From: Sellimonas sp963559135
GTDB taxonomy: Bacteria; Bacillota; Clostridia; Lachnospirales; Lachnospiraceae
NCBI GenBank assembly: GCA_963559135.1
Contig: CAUWJP010000009.1
Location: 22,363-86,362, forward strand
Direction of reading: 5' to 3'
Length of the DNA stretch: 64,000 nt
The notes below the pieces were generated by a model. That model saw only the letters and a list, made by a program, of their open reading frames with translations. It searched no databases and was not told the origin of the DNA. Positions 50,169-59,203 of this stretch are shown piece after piece; within the stretch, counting starts at the first letter, position 1, and every line of letters starts with the position of its first letter. The position numbers and the translations under genes are program-made.

Positions 50169-51662
50169 ATGGAATTGTTTTATAGAAGTACGAGAAACGA
50201 AAATGTCATGCTGACTGCTTCGGAGGCAATCTTAAAAGGCCTCTCCGATGAAGGAGGACTTTTTGTGCCGGATTATATTCCGAAGCTTCCTGTTTCGCTT
50301 GCAAATCTTGCCAGGATGAATTATCAGGAAACTGCTTACGTGGTGATGAAGCAGTTTTTTACCGATTTTACGGAAGAGGAGCTTAAGGGATGTATCCGTG
50401 CAGCCTATGATGATAAGTTTGACACGGAAGAGATTGCACCGATTGCCAAAGTGGATGGCATCTATTATCTGGAACTGTTCCACGGCCCGACGATCGCGTT
50501 TAAAGATATGGCGCTTTCCATCCTGCCGCATCTGATGACAACGGCTGCCAGAAAGCATCACGTTACCGATGAAATTGTGATTTTGACTGCCACATCCGGA
50601 GATACCGGAAAGGCGGCTCTTGCCGGATTTGCAGATGTGGAGGGAACGAGGATTATCGTCTTTTATCCAAAAGGAGGAGTCAGTGATGTGCAGCGGCTCC
50701 AGATGGTGACACAGAAAGGAAAAAATACTGCTGTTGTTGCTATTCACGGAAATTTTGATGAAGCACAAAGCGGTGTGAAAAAGATGTTTGAAGACGAGGA
50801 TCTCAAAGGCGAACTTCAGAAAGCGGGATTTCGGTTCTCCTCCGCAAACTCCATCAATATCGGACGGCTCGTCCCGCAGATTGTCTACTATGTTCACGCT
50901 TACGGATGCCTCCTGAAACATGAAGAGATTCAAGAAGGAGAGGCGGTCAATGTCGTTGTTCCGACGGGGAATTTTGGAAATATTCTTGCCGCTTTCTTTG
51001 CAAAACAGATGGGAGTTCCGATTGCAAAGCTGATCTGTGCCTCCAATGAAAATAAGGTACTTTTTGACTTTTTCGAGACCGGAACCTATGATAAAAACCG
51101 GGAATTTATCCTGACAGAATCTCCGTCCATGGATATCCTGATTTCCAGTAATCTGGAACGGCTGATTTACCTGATTTCCGGAAGGAATGAGGCGAAAAAC
51201 CGTGAACTGATGAAGGAATTAAACGAAAACGGGTGTTATGGAATTACCGGAGAGATGAAAGCGGAGCTTTCCGATTTTGCTGCCGGGTATGCATCGGCGG
51301 ACGAGATGAAAAAGGCCATCCGTGATACCTATAAGAATACCGGATATGTGATGGATACCCATACAGCGGTTGCTGCTGCAGTGTACGACGCGTACCGCAG
51401 GGACAGCAACGATCCGGCAAAGACGATCATTGCATCGACGGCAAGTCCGTACAAGTTTGCAGGAAGCGTGCTTAACGCTATTCGGCCTGGAGAATATGAA
51501 GGGCAGAAAGGAATTGCCCTTGCCGATGAACTGAGTAGGCTTTCGGGGACAGAGATCCCAAAGGCGGTAGAAGAGATCAGAAATGCCGAAGTCTGCCATA
51601 CGAGAGAGTGTGACGCGCAGAATATGGAAGCGGAAGTGAAAGAAATTTTAGGACTGAGGTGA
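50169..51662 (+). CDS. thrC: Threonine synthase
   Basis: PLP enzyme that converts O-phosphohomoserine to threonine. 497 residues, the longer (type I) class. It shows the N-terminal YRSTRNENV, the PLP-binding Lys in HGPTIAFKDMAL, TATSGDTGKAALAGF as the phosphate loop, and VPTGNFGNILAAFFAKQMG. It supplies the last threonine step, while hom and the proposed homoserine kinase lie far upstream in the window. AGGAGG precedes ATG 50169. A small membrane-protein gene is coupled downstream. Confidence 0.96.
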   Translation: MELFYRSTRNENVMLTASEAILKGLSDEGGLFVPDYIPKLPVSLANLARMNYQETAYVVMKQFFTDFTEEELKGCIRAAYDDKFDTEEIAPIAKVDGIYYLELFHGPTIAFKDMALSILPHLMTTAARKHHVTDEIVILTATSGDTGKAALAGFADVEGTRIIVFYPKGGVSDVQRLQMVTQKGKNTAVVAIHGNFDEAQSGVKKMFEDEDLKGELQKAGFRFSSANSINIGRLVPQIVYYVHAYGCLLKHEEIQEGEAVNVVVPTGNFGNILAAFFAKQMGVPIAKLICASNENKVLFDFFETGTYDKNREFILTESPSMDILISSNLERLIYLISGRNEAKNRELMKELNENGCYGITGEMKAELSDFAAGYASADEMKKAIRDTYKNTGYVMDTHTAVAAAVYDAYRRDSNDPAKTIIASTASPYKFAGSVLNAIRPGEYEGQKGIALADELSRLSGTEIPKAVEEIRNAEVCHTRECDAQNMEAEVKEILGLR

Positions 51663-51667
51663 CAGGG

Positions 51668-52009
51668 ATGGATTCAATATGGGGACTGATTGCCCTTGCC
51701 TGCGGATTATACTGTCTGGCCGGGTATTGGAAAATGATAAAAAAAGGAGAGGTTTTTCAAAGTGTTCTTCTTCCGAAAGAAGTGAACCTGAAAGACTGCA
51801 AGGATATCAAGGCATACATAAAAGAGGCGGCGCCGAAAGTGCTGATTTTAGGGATTGTAGTGACACTTTGGGGAATCTGTGATCTGGCGTGTACCAGCTT
51901 TGGCGTTGATAATCTGACCCTTTTCTGGGCTACATTTATAATTGTGCTTGTTGTACTTGCGTGGTTTGGAATTACAACAGGAAAACTACGGAAAAAATAT
52001 TTTTCCTAA
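51668..52009 (+). CDS. Small three-helix membrane protein of unknown function
   Basis: Protein of 113 residues with three hydrophobic segments: an N-terminal LIALACGLYCLAGYW, a middle VLILGIVVTLWGICDLAC and a C-terminal LFWATFIIVLVVLAWFGI. A short soluble loop lies between the first two. No family recognised. ATG 51668 has GAGGTGA overlapping the thrC stop, so it is co-translated with thrC. A strong terminator follows. Confidence 0.75.
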   Translation: MDSIWGLIALACGLYCLAGYWKMIKKGEVFQSVLLPKEVNLKDCKDIKAYIKEAAPKVLILGIVVTLWGICDLACTSFGVDNLTLFWATFIIVLVVLAWFGITTGKLRKKYFS

Positions 52010-52021
52010 ATGGATCATGTG

Positions 52022-52056
52022 AAAGACTTTGCGAAAACATTCGCAGAGTCTTTTTT
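52022..52056 (+). terminator. Intrinsic terminator after the thrC unit
   Basis: AAAGACTTTGCGAA and TTCGCAGAGTCTTT form a 14-bp stem with one wobble, followed by a T-run. Confidence 0.9.
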
Positions 52057-52129
52057 GTTAAATATGTGCGGGAGATAGTGTGATGTACCGCCGATATGAT
52101 ATAATGAAAAAAAGCTAAGGGGACAGGGT

Positions 52130-53092
52130 ATGGAGAAAACATATGGAATGATGGCGGCCGCTTCTGTGATCGAGGAGGTGCAGAAGGCTGTCATCGGAAA
52201 ACAGGATTGTATCAAAAAGGTAATGGCCGCAATTCTGGCAGGCGGGCATGTCCTGATCGAGGACATTCCGGGAGTCGGCAAGACGACGATGGCGGTCGCA
52301 TTTTCAAAAAGCATGGGCCTGGTTCGTCACAGGGTGCAGTTTACACCGGACGTGCTGCCGGCGGATATTGTCGGATTTTCTCTTTATGACAGGCAGACAC
52401 AGCAGTTTGTCTATCAGCCTGGAGCGGTTATGTGTAATCTGCTTCTGGCTGACGAGATCAACCGAACGTCGCCGAAAACACAGTCAGCACTTCTGGAAGT
52501 TATGGAAGAGGGACAGGTGACGGTGGATCAAAAGACATACCCGGTGCCGGATCCGTTTATCGTAATTGCGACGGAAAATCCGTTTGGTTCTGCGGGGACA
52601 CAGATGTTGCCGGAGTCACAGCTTGACCGGTTCATGATCTGTATTTCCATGGGATATCCGAATATTCAGTCGGAGATTGAGATTGTAAAGGGCAATCAGA
52701 AAGGAAATCCGGCGGATGCTGTCAAGGCGGTAGTCGGCACGGAGATGCTTCGTGAGATGCGTGGGGAAGTAGAGCAGATCTACGTGCATGATGCAGTTTA
52801 TGAGTATATCGGACGACTTGTGGAGGCCACCAGAAATCACCAGATGATCCGGCTTGGAATCAGCCCGAGAGGTACGATTGCGCTGTCCAAAGTGTCGAAG
52901 GCATATGCCTACCTGGAGGGACGGACCTTCTGCATTCCACAGGATGTGGCGAAGGTGTTTCCGAATGTAGCAGTCCACAGGCTGTTTTTAAGTGCTAAGG
53001 CCGGAGCGGCCAGGATGGAGTCTTCTCAGGTAATTGAGGAGATTCTTACCATGACCACACAGCCAAAGGCCGGAAAAGGGAGAAGAGAATGA
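52130..53092 (+). CDS. MoxR-family AAA+ ATPase
   Basis: AAA+ chaperone-like ATPase of 320 residues. Walker A is DIPGVGKTTMAVAFS, Walker B is LLLADEINRTSPKTQ, and the sensor region includes VIATENPFGSAGTQMLPESQ. MoxR proteins help assemble or activate partner protein complexes and are often encoded with DUF58 and transglutaminase genes, as here. Its stop overlaps the DUF58 start (ATGA). An extended -10 promoter (TGATATAAT, 52097-52105) lies upstream. Confidence 0.95.
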   Translation: MEKTYGMMAAASVIEEVQKAVIGKQDCIKKVMAAILAGGHVLIEDIPGVGKTTMAVAFSKSMGLVRHRVQFTPDVLPADIVGFSLYDRQTQQFVYQPGAVMCNLLLADEINRTSPKTQSALLEVMEEGQVTVDQKTYPVPDPFIVIATENPFGSAGTQMLPESQLDRFMICISMGYPNIQSEIEIVKGNQKGNPADAVKAVVGTEMLREMRGEVEQIYVHDAVYEYIGRLVEATRNHQMIRLGISPRGTIALSKVSKAYAYLEGRTFCIPQDVAKVFPNVAVHRLFLSAKAGAARMESSQVIEEILTMTTQPKAGKGRRE

Positions 53093-54156
53093 AAAAATGG
53101 TTGTATCTGGCTGCCGTGCTGGCAACGTTTTACCTGAATCTCGTCTATGAGTGGCCGGATGGCAGATATATTCTTGTGGTAGAGCTCATATTTCCGGTCA
53201 TTTTGTATCTTCAGGCCAGAGTGATGGGAGCAAAGATCAAGATCTGCCCTCAAGGAGATTTTCGAATGGCGGAAGAAGGAGAAATGCTGAATATTCCGTT
53301 TGTAGTGGAAAACTGTGGGGCGTTTCGGATTTCGTTTCTCAGGGTACAGATTGAAAATAAAAAGCAGACAGTGCGGAATCTGAAAAAGGGAGAAAAGCAT
53401 ATCTTTCTTTTTCCATACCAGGCCAGTGCGTGTGGAAAACATGAAATAAAAGTGAAAAAAGCGGTGACAACCGATGCCTCCGGTATGTTTCTGATACGGA
53501 TCCGGAAGTTTCAGTCTGTCCCTGCGGAGATTCACATTGTGCCTAAGGCGTATCCGGTGCTTGCCGAAATCAGCGAGGCGGTCCGTCTGTTTGTGACAGA
53601 AGGGGAAGAGTACGCAAAAGATCGGGGTGGGGATGATACGTCAGAGGTATTTGACGTCCATGAATATCAGCCGGGAGACAGAATTGCTCAGATTCACTGG
53701 AAGCTGAGTGCGAGAAACGATGAATTGTATATGAAGGAATTCAGTTTCCCGCTTGGAGCGGCAGTCATTTTTCTACTGGATCCGGGGGAGAAAAAAATGA
53801 CAGAAGAGGCAGACAATGTGTTCCTGAATCTGGCAGCTTCAGCAGGACGGGCGATGGTGGAGGAATCCTGTCGGTTCTATGCGGTCTGGAAAGAAAGCAG
53901 GACACAGGTGTTCAAACGGTTTCTGGTGAAGAATGAGGAGACTTTTTACGACTGGCTTTTGGCACTTTCTTCGACACAGGTTTCTGAACTTGACAGACTT
54001 GATGAAGAATTGTACCGGCATGAATTTTTTGAACCATATCTGAAAGCGGTGAGGATTGGTGGAGATTTGTCCATTCAGTGCGGAGAAGACGTGCCGGTTT
54101 TCTTCCATGAGAAAATATTTGTAGAAGAGTTAAGCAGGACGGTATTGGAAATATAG
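53089..54156 (+). CDS. DUF58-domain protein
   Basis: Protein of 355 residues. Two N-terminal hydrophobic segments (WLYLAAVLATFYLNLVY, LILVVELIFPVILYL-like) are followed by an extracytoplasmic or cytosolic beta-rich stretch. The DUF58 core follows (about 185-260), with HEYQPGDRIAQIHWKLSARN. DUF58 proteins are partners of MoxR ATPases. Coupled to the upstream gene by a 4-base overlap, with the transglutaminase gene 13 bases downstream. Biochemical role unknown. Confidence 0.9.
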   Translation: MKKWLYLAAVLATFYLNLVYEWPDGRYILVVELIFPVILYLQARVMGAKIKICPQGDFRMAEEGEMLNIPFVVENCGAFRISFLRVQIENKKQTVRNLKKGEKHIFLFPYQASACGKHEIKVKKAVTTDASGMFLIRIRKFQSVPAEIHIVPKAYPVLAEISEAVRLFVTEGEEYAKDRGGDDTSEVFDVHEYQPGDRIAQIHWKLSARNDELYMKEFSFPLGAAVIFLLDPGEKKMTEEADNVFLNLAASAGRAMVEESCRFYAVWKESRTQVFKRFLVKNEETFYDWLLALSSTQVSELDRLDEELYRHEFFEPYLKAVRIGGDLSIQCGEDVPVFFHEKIFVEELSRTVLEI

Positions 54157-54169
54157 GTGGTCAGGGAGT

Positions 54170-56395
54170 ATGAACACAAAAACGATAGAAAGAAATCGAT
54201 GGGAAAAAATCTGGATTCTTCTGTCTGCGGCAGCAGGGAGTATCGGCGTATACTTTGCTTTCGGATCGGTGTTTGATCCGTCGGCTGATATCCGCATGTA
54301 CGGGATCGGAATGCTGATATTTGTGATCTGCTGGCTTCCATACGTGTGGATGAAAAAGTATGCATGGGCAGGATGTGCCGTAGGGATTCTTCCTGTGGCC
54401 TGTTTCTGGTTTGAGCAAAGAGAAGCCATACGGGAAGGTCTGATAGAAGAGATTATCGGAAAATCCATATTGCAGATTCAGCAGTATTTCCAAGAAATAC
54501 AAAGTACAGTACAGATTCAGATGGATGAAGAAACCATGGCGGCGGGGCTTCTGGCGCTTTGTGGCCTGTTTCTGGCAGTCTGTGTGCTGGCAGGATCTGT
54601 CCGGAAACTGAGAGTAGCTGTGATATTTCTTTATGCGGCCGTCTTTTTATTCCCGTTTTTTACCGGAATGACGATCCGGACGGCGGGAGCGGCATTGCTT
54701 GGATGTGCAGTGCTTTGCCTTGTGATGGCAAGTCCGGTCAGTGCAAAACGTCCGCTTGTTATTGCGGCCGTTGCGTCTCTGGCAGTCGGCGTGCTGATTC
54801 CAAAACAACAGATGGAAACCTTTTTTGAGGATCCGACAGCATGGCAGGATCGGATTGAGGATTTCGTTGCGCGGACTGCATATGGCGGAATATCAGATGG
54901 GAAGCTTGGGATCTTCGATGAAATGGCGGAAAGCGGAGAGATACAGCTTGAGGTGACTCTTTCAGAGAGGCCGGAAGCCCCTGTCTATCTTCAAGGATAT
55001 ATCGGAACAGATTATCGTGACAACCGATGGGTGAAATCCCGGGAAACAGGCGGACTTTCCGAGGAAGAGATCAGCAGGGTGAAAACTGCAGAATATGAGA
55101 CAGCACGGAGAAACAAGGACTGGCTGGGATACCAGAGCGTGACCGCGGAAATTACAAGAAGAGACGCAAGCAGGGCGTATCGGTATCTGCCGTATAAAAA
55201 CAGTCAGACGGATGATTTTTACGGGGATACTTTCGTGGAAGGCAAGAGAAGAAGTTATTCGGTGGAAGCCGTTCTGACAGGAGATATCGGAGATATGGAG
55301 AGAAGCCCGGAAGATGTGGAATATGATCAGAATGAGGATGTGGAAACCTATACAGAATTCGTCAATGAAACTTATTTGCAGGTGCCTGGGGAATTTCGTG
55401 AAAAATGGGCGGATACAGCTCAGAGTCTTCAGGGACGCACGCTGCGCAGTACGGTTCGTGAAGTGGCCGATTATCTGGGGACTTTTGCAGAGTATACGAA
55501 AAGTCCGGGAAAGACGCCGGATGGAGAAGATTTTGCAGACTATTTTCTGGAAGAGAACCAGCAGGGATACTGTGTCCACTTTGCCTCGGCAGGGGTACTC
55601 TTCCTGCGGATGAACGGGATTCCGGCACGGTTTGTTTCCGGATATATTGCAAGGCCGTCAGAGTTTGAGGAGACAGAAGACGGGACTTATCGAGCGGAAC
55701 TGGATGACAGTACAGCTCATGCCTGGGCGGAGGTCTATGTAGAAGGATGCGGGTGGCTTCCGGCAGAGATGACACCTGCATATCGGCAGAATTCGGCAGG
55801 AGGAGAAGTGATGGACGGGCCTGTAAGTGTAGTGGGAGAGACGGATCCGCAGCCACCAGATACGCAGACGCCGGAGTCGGATTCTCAGTCTCAGCAGACG
55901 TCGCCGCAGGATCCGCAGCCACACACTCAGGAAGGAACAGGACAGTCATCAGATAATCAAAACGGAACTGGAGAGAGGGAAGGAATATTTTCAGGCAGGA
56001 ACTGGATATTACCGGCAACAGTTGTCTCTATATTCCTTTGCCTTTTGCTTGCTCATAAAAGGAAGTGGAGAAGTATCCGTATGCAGAAGGATCTTCAGAA
56101 AACATATTTGAGGCTGTACCGGATTCTTTATCAGATGTTGGAGTATGACAGAAAGAAACCGATTCCGGAGGATGAGAAAGAGATTTGCAGGATTCTGAAA
56201 GAAACCTATCATATTTCCGGTCAAAAAAGCAGAAAAATCATTGTACGGGTACTGGAGGTGGCGTTTGGAAACGGAGAACCCCAGAAAAGAGAGATCAAAG
56301 AACTGGAGAAACTCTGTACTTCTGTACGGGAGAAGAGTCTGGCCCAAAAAGGAATTTTCCAGAAATTTATCTTCGTCTTCGGAAAAGGATTCTAA
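54170..56395 (+). CDS. Membrane transglutaminase-like protein (TgpA type)
   Basis: Protein of 741 residues with about six N-terminal membrane helices (to about residue 215). A large extracytoplasmic domain follows, with a transglutaminase core from about residue 440. Catalytic Cys468 is in GYCVHFASAGVLFL, and His and Asp follow in STAHAWAEVYVEG. A Pro/Gln/Ser-rich low-complexity linker (about 560-600) precedes another membrane helix (ILPATVVSIFLCLLLAH) and a cytoplasmic C-terminal domain. Third gene of the MoxR/DUF58/transglutaminase cluster, which probably acts on the cell envelope. Substrate unknown. Confidence 0.92.
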   Translation: MNTKTIERNRWEKIWILLSAAAGSIGVYFAFGSVFDPSADIRMYGIGMLIFVICWLPYVWMKKYAWAGCAVGILPVACFWFEQREAIREGLIEEIIGKSILQIQQYFQEIQSTVQIQMDEETMAAGLLALCGLFLAVCVLAGSVRKLRVAVIFLYAAVFLFPFFTGMTIRTAGAALLGCAVLCLVMASPVSAKRPLVIAAVASLAVGVLIPKQQMETFFEDPTAWQDRIEDFVARTAYGGISDGKLGIFDEMAESGEIQLEVTLSERPEAPVYLQGYIGTDYRDNRWVKSRETGGLSEEEISRVKTAEYETARRNKDWLGYQSVTAEITRRDASRAYRYLPYKNSQTDDFYGDTFVEGKRRSYSVEAVLTGDIGDMERSPEDVEYDQNEDVETYTEFVNETYLQVPGEFREKWADTAQSLQGRTLRSTVREVADYLGTFAEYTKSPGKTPDGEDFADYFLEENQQGYCVHFASAGVLFLRMNGIPARFVSGYIARPSEFEETEDGTYRAELDDSTAHAWAEVYVEGCGWLPAEMTPAYRQNSAGGEVMDGPVSVVGETDPQPPDTQTPESDSQSQQTSPQDPQPHTQEGTGQSSDNQNGTGEREGIFSGRNWILPATVVSIFLCLLLAHKRKWRSIRMQKDLQKTYLRLYRILYQMLEYDRKKPIPEDEKEICRILKETYHISGQKSRKIIVRVLEVAFGNGEPQKREIKELEKLCTSVREKSLAQKGIFQKFIFVFGKGF

Positions 56396-56402
56396 ATATA
56401 TA

Positions 56403-56431
56403 TTGAAAGATGAAAGCGGATACGTTATAAT
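56403..56431 (+). promoter_or_regulatory. Promoter of 6S RNA
   Basis: TTGAAA (56403-56408), 17-base spacer, TATAAT (56426-56431). The predicted start of transcription is at about 56438, matching the 5' end of 6S RNA. Confidence 0.85.
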
Positions 56432-56437
56432 AAATTT

Positions 56438-56614
56438 AACCTGAAATGTTCGATAACTCTTGTAATTTTGAACCTACAATACTTTAAACGGGATTCCTAT
56501 TATCTCTGTAATATGTCAGGCCTCATCATATCAGTGGAAGGCAGAAAAGCAGATGCGGTTGCCCACCTAGCGGACTGCTAGGAGTCAAAATACAGGAGTC
56601 GGCATTTTGGGGGT
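56438..56614 (+). ncRNA. ssrS: 6S RNA
   Basis: Regulatory RNA that mimics an open promoter and binds sigma-A RNA polymerase. The 5' part ACCTGAAATGTTCGATAAC pairs with the 3' part GGCATTTTGGGGGT to close the terminal stem. The 3' conserved tract CCACCTAGCGGACTGCTAGG, then AGTCAAAATACAGGAGTCGGC, closely follows the known 6S pattern (CACCT-hairpin-AGG-GT-ACAG-CGGCAT). It fills most of the gene-free 56396-56780 stretch. The transcript probably runs to the terminator at about 56658. Confidence 0.85.
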
Positions 56615-56630
56615 ACATACGAAAGAGAAA

Positions 56631-56658
56631 GAGCAGTCGTGATACGGCTGCTTTTTAC
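56631..56658 (+). terminator. Terminator of 6S RNA
   Basis: AGCAGTCG, loop TGATA, CGGCTGCT, then TTTTT. One wobble pair. Confidence 0.85.
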
Positions 56659-56780
56659 TTTGTACCGGAAGTTTTACGGAAGGAATTTTGGATTCCGTCG
56701 TGCTTAGTAAGCAGGGGTTCAAAAGGGAGGCAGTACGGAAACATTCATATAAAAATCAGATGAGACATACATTAGGATAA

Positions 56781-58145
56781 ATGTGGGCGGACAAGGTGCG
56801 TAAGATGAAAAAACATTGGGAAGGAAATTTTTTATATTATTTTGGCGGGATTATTCTGAGTCTTTTTTTATGTGTAGGATTGATACATATGATTTCAGGT
56901 GGATATGAATCAGAGCCGGGGAAGAATACAGCTACAAAAAAAGAAGAGACAAAAGAGAAGAAACAGGAGGAGCAACAGGGACAAGAGGATCAGGATGGAA
57001 CAGTCATACGAGTCCTTTTGAAGACCGGAGGATATGCGGATGAAGTGCATCCGAATGTATCTGTATCGGCCGAGGGAGGACTTGTTTTGGAAGGGGCTGA
57101 GGCGAAGCGGGAAACTAAGGGAGGCGAGACTGCGACGATCGCGCCGGATGATCCGTTGTTTGAGGGAGGAACTATCCGGGTTAAACCGAAAAAAGGCGGA
57201 GATAAAATTACAATCTCCAGTCTGAAGCGTGGGTATGGAGTGCCTTCCTACCGGGGAGAACTGGAATTGTTTTCCACTGCGCAGGGAATTGCCGTTATCA
57301 ATGAGCTTCCACTGGAAGAATATCTGTATGCGGTAGTGCCGAGCGAGATGCCGGCTTCCTATGAGGGTGAAGCATTAAAGGCACAGGCGGTCTGTGCAAG
57401 AAGCTACGCTTACTGTCATATGGAGGGGCAGGCATATCCGGAATACAAAGCCAATGTAGATGACAGTACAGCCTATCAGGTTTACGGTAATTCTGCCGAG
57501 CAGGAAAAGACGATTACTGCGGTAGATGAAACAAGGGGAGAAAAACTGAAATATAATGGCACTGTTGTGAAAGCATATTATTTTTCCACCTCCTGCGGAA
57601 GAACGACCAGCGTGGAGGCATGGGGTACGAAGGTTACAGAGGCCAATTCCTATCTCAAAGGAACTAAGGTAGAGGAAAATGGAACCTGTTATGAAAAAGA
57701 TCTTCCGTGGTTTTCATGGAGCTGCGATATTCCAGTTGAAACCATTTCCAATCTCTTTGGGCTGAACACAGGACAGGATGTTGGAACCATCTCGCAGATT
57801 GAAATTACAAAGCGAGGTGAAGGAGATGTGGCACTGGAGATGAAAGTTACCGGATCAAAGGGGAACGCTGTGATCCGGACAGAAAATAAAATTCGTAGTG
57901 CGCTTGGCGGAAGTGGCTATGAAATCCAGAAACAGGACGGGACAAAAGCAGCATCTGCCAAATTGCTGCCAAGCGCCTTCTTTACAATAGAAAAACAAGG
58001 GGAAAGTTTTCATATTGAAGGAGGCGGATACGGACACGGAATCGGAATGAGCCAGAACGGGGCGAATGAAATGGCCAAAAAAGGGAAAGATTATAAAACA
58101 ATCCTTAGAATGTTTTATGATGGTGTGGAAATTACGGCGGATTGA
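56781..58145 (+). CDS. SpoIID/LytB-domain protein
   Basis: Membrane-anchored protein of 454 residues. An N-terminal membrane helix (YYFGGIILSLFLCVGLIHMI) is followed by an extracytoplasmic Lys/Glu/Gln-rich linker (to about 75). The SpoIID domain then shows LPLEEYLYAVVPSEMPASYE, QAVCARSYAYCH and STSCGRTTSVEAWG, with GYGHGIGMSQNGANEMA near the end. SpoIID enzymes are lytic transglycosylases that act on peptidoglycan during spore engulfment; LytB-type homologues act on walls in vegetative cells. No other sporulation gene is adjacent, so the role is uncertain. ATG 56805 (AAGGTG upstream) is an alternative start. Confidence 0.88.
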   Translation: MWADKVRKMKKHWEGNFLYYFGGIILSLFLCVGLIHMISGGYESEPGKNTATKKEETKEKKQEEQQGQEDQDGTVIRVLLKTGGYADEVHPNVSVSAEGGLVLEGAEAKRETKGGETATIAPDDPLFEGGTIRVKPKKGGDKITISSLKRGYGVPSYRGELELFSTAQGIAVINELPLEEYLYAVVPSEMPASYEGEALKAQAVCARSYAYCHMEGQAYPEYKANVDDSTAYQVYGNSAEQEKTITAVDETRGEKLKYNGTVVKAYYFSTSCGRTTSVEAWGTKVTEANSYLKGTKVEENGTCYEKDLPWFSWSCDIPVETISNLFGLNTGQDVGTISQIEITKRGEGDVALEMKVTGSKGNAVIRTENKIRSALGGSGYEIQKQDGTKAASAKLLPSAFFTIEKQGESFHIEGGGYGHGIGMSQNGANEMAKKGKDYKTILRMFYDGVEITAD

Positions 58146-58183
58146 TGGTATGATAACAGGATAAAGATGAGATGAGGTGGGGT

Positions 58184-59014
58184 ATGATCAAGAAACAGTG
58201 GGACAGAATTATGAGAATATTGGATCGGGCGGCACAGAGTCATGTAGGTGCATATGCTGCTCAGTCGGCGTTTTTCTTTGTCCTGTCTCTGATCCCGATT
58301 ATCCTGCTTCTGATGACGATGGTGCAGTATACACCGCTGACAAAAGGCGATGTGATGAAAGCGGTTACAGAGGTCTTTCCGAAGACAGTCACACCCTTTC
58401 TGATCTCCATCATCAATGAAGTATACAGCCAGTCTAAGGCGATCATTCCGGTGACGATCCTTGTTGCGTTGTGGTCGGCAGGAAGAGGGGTGCTTGCGAT
58501 TACATCAGGGCTAAACTGCATCTATCAGAGCAAGGAGACAAGAAACTATGTTTACCTGAGACTGCGGTCATCTGTTTACACACTGCTGTTCCTTCTGGTC
58601 ATTATTTCTTGCCTGCTGCTCGCCGTATTCGGCAACCGGATCAGCATCTTCGTAGAGATGAACGTACCGGTACTGCAAAAAGCAGTCGAATTTCTGATCC
58701 GTATCCGTACTTCCCTGACCGTCGGAGTGATGATGCTCTTCTGTATGCTTTTGTACCGCTTCCTTCCGGATGTGAAGATCAAAACTAAATGGAAACATCA
58801 GATTCCCGGATCGGTCTTTAGTGCAATCGGCTGGCAGATTATCTCCTTGATTTTCTCCGTATACCTGGATATTTTTGAAGGATTTTCCACTATGTATGGA
58901 AGCCTGACAACCATTGTACTCGTCATGCTCTGGCTGTACTTCTGTATGTACATGATTCTGTTCGGCGGTGTGATCAATATTACCATTTTTAAAGATAATC
59001 TGGATAAAGTTTGA
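58184..59014 (+). CDS. YihY/BrkB-family membrane protein
   Basis: Integral membrane protein of 276 residues with about six hydrophobic segments. It contains family features AAQSAFFFVLSLIPIILLLM, ALWSAGRGVLAITSGLNCIY and YGSLTTIVLVMLWLYFCMYM. The family, once annotated as ribonuclease BN, has no settled function. ATG 58184 is preferred, with GAGGTG just upstream; ATG 58172 lacks a ribosome site. The SpoIID-type gene ends 38 bases earlier. Confidence 0.87.
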   Translation: MIKKQWDRIMRILDRAAQSHVGAYAAQSAFFFVLSLIPIILLLMTMVQYTPLTKGDVMKAVTEVFPKTVTPFLISIINEVYSQSKAIIPVTILVALWSAGRGVLAITSGLNCIYQSKETRNYVYLRLRSSVYTLLFLLVIISCLLLAVFGNRISIFVEMNVPVLQKAVEFLIRIRTSLTVGVMMLFCMLLYRFLPDVKIKTKWKHQIPGSVFSAIGWQIISLIFSVYLDIFEGFSTMYGSLTTIVLVMLWLYFCMYMILFGGVINITIFKDNLDKV

Positions 59015-59116
59015 ATGAAAGCAGACGCACACTTTTATTCTGGAGGAGTCAGTAAGGGGACATCGTAAAAAGTTGCTTCTTGTAAAAGAGCACAGTTTGT
59101 TTTAAAAAAGATGCCC

Positions 59117-59159
59117 AAAGTGCCGGATTTAAAGCAGTTTTCGAAAGTTCCGGACTTGA
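59117..59159 (+). repeat. Direct repeat over the pheS T-box promoter
   Basis: AAAGTGCCGGATTTAA (59117-59132) and AAAGTTCCGGACTTGA (59144-59159) match at 13 of 16 positions and are spaced 27 bases apart. The second copy overlaps the -35 box. Likely a transcription-factor site; the binding protein is unknown. Confidence 0.5.
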
Positions 59160-59184
59160 CAAAGGGAAGTGGGATGTTTAAAAT
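59156..59184 (+). promoter_or_regulatory. Promoter of the phe T-box and pheST
   Basis: TTGACA (59156-59161), 17-base spacer, TAAAAT (59179-59184). Confidence 0.82.
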
Positions 59185-59203
59185 AAAGAAGATATAATAA
59201 AGG

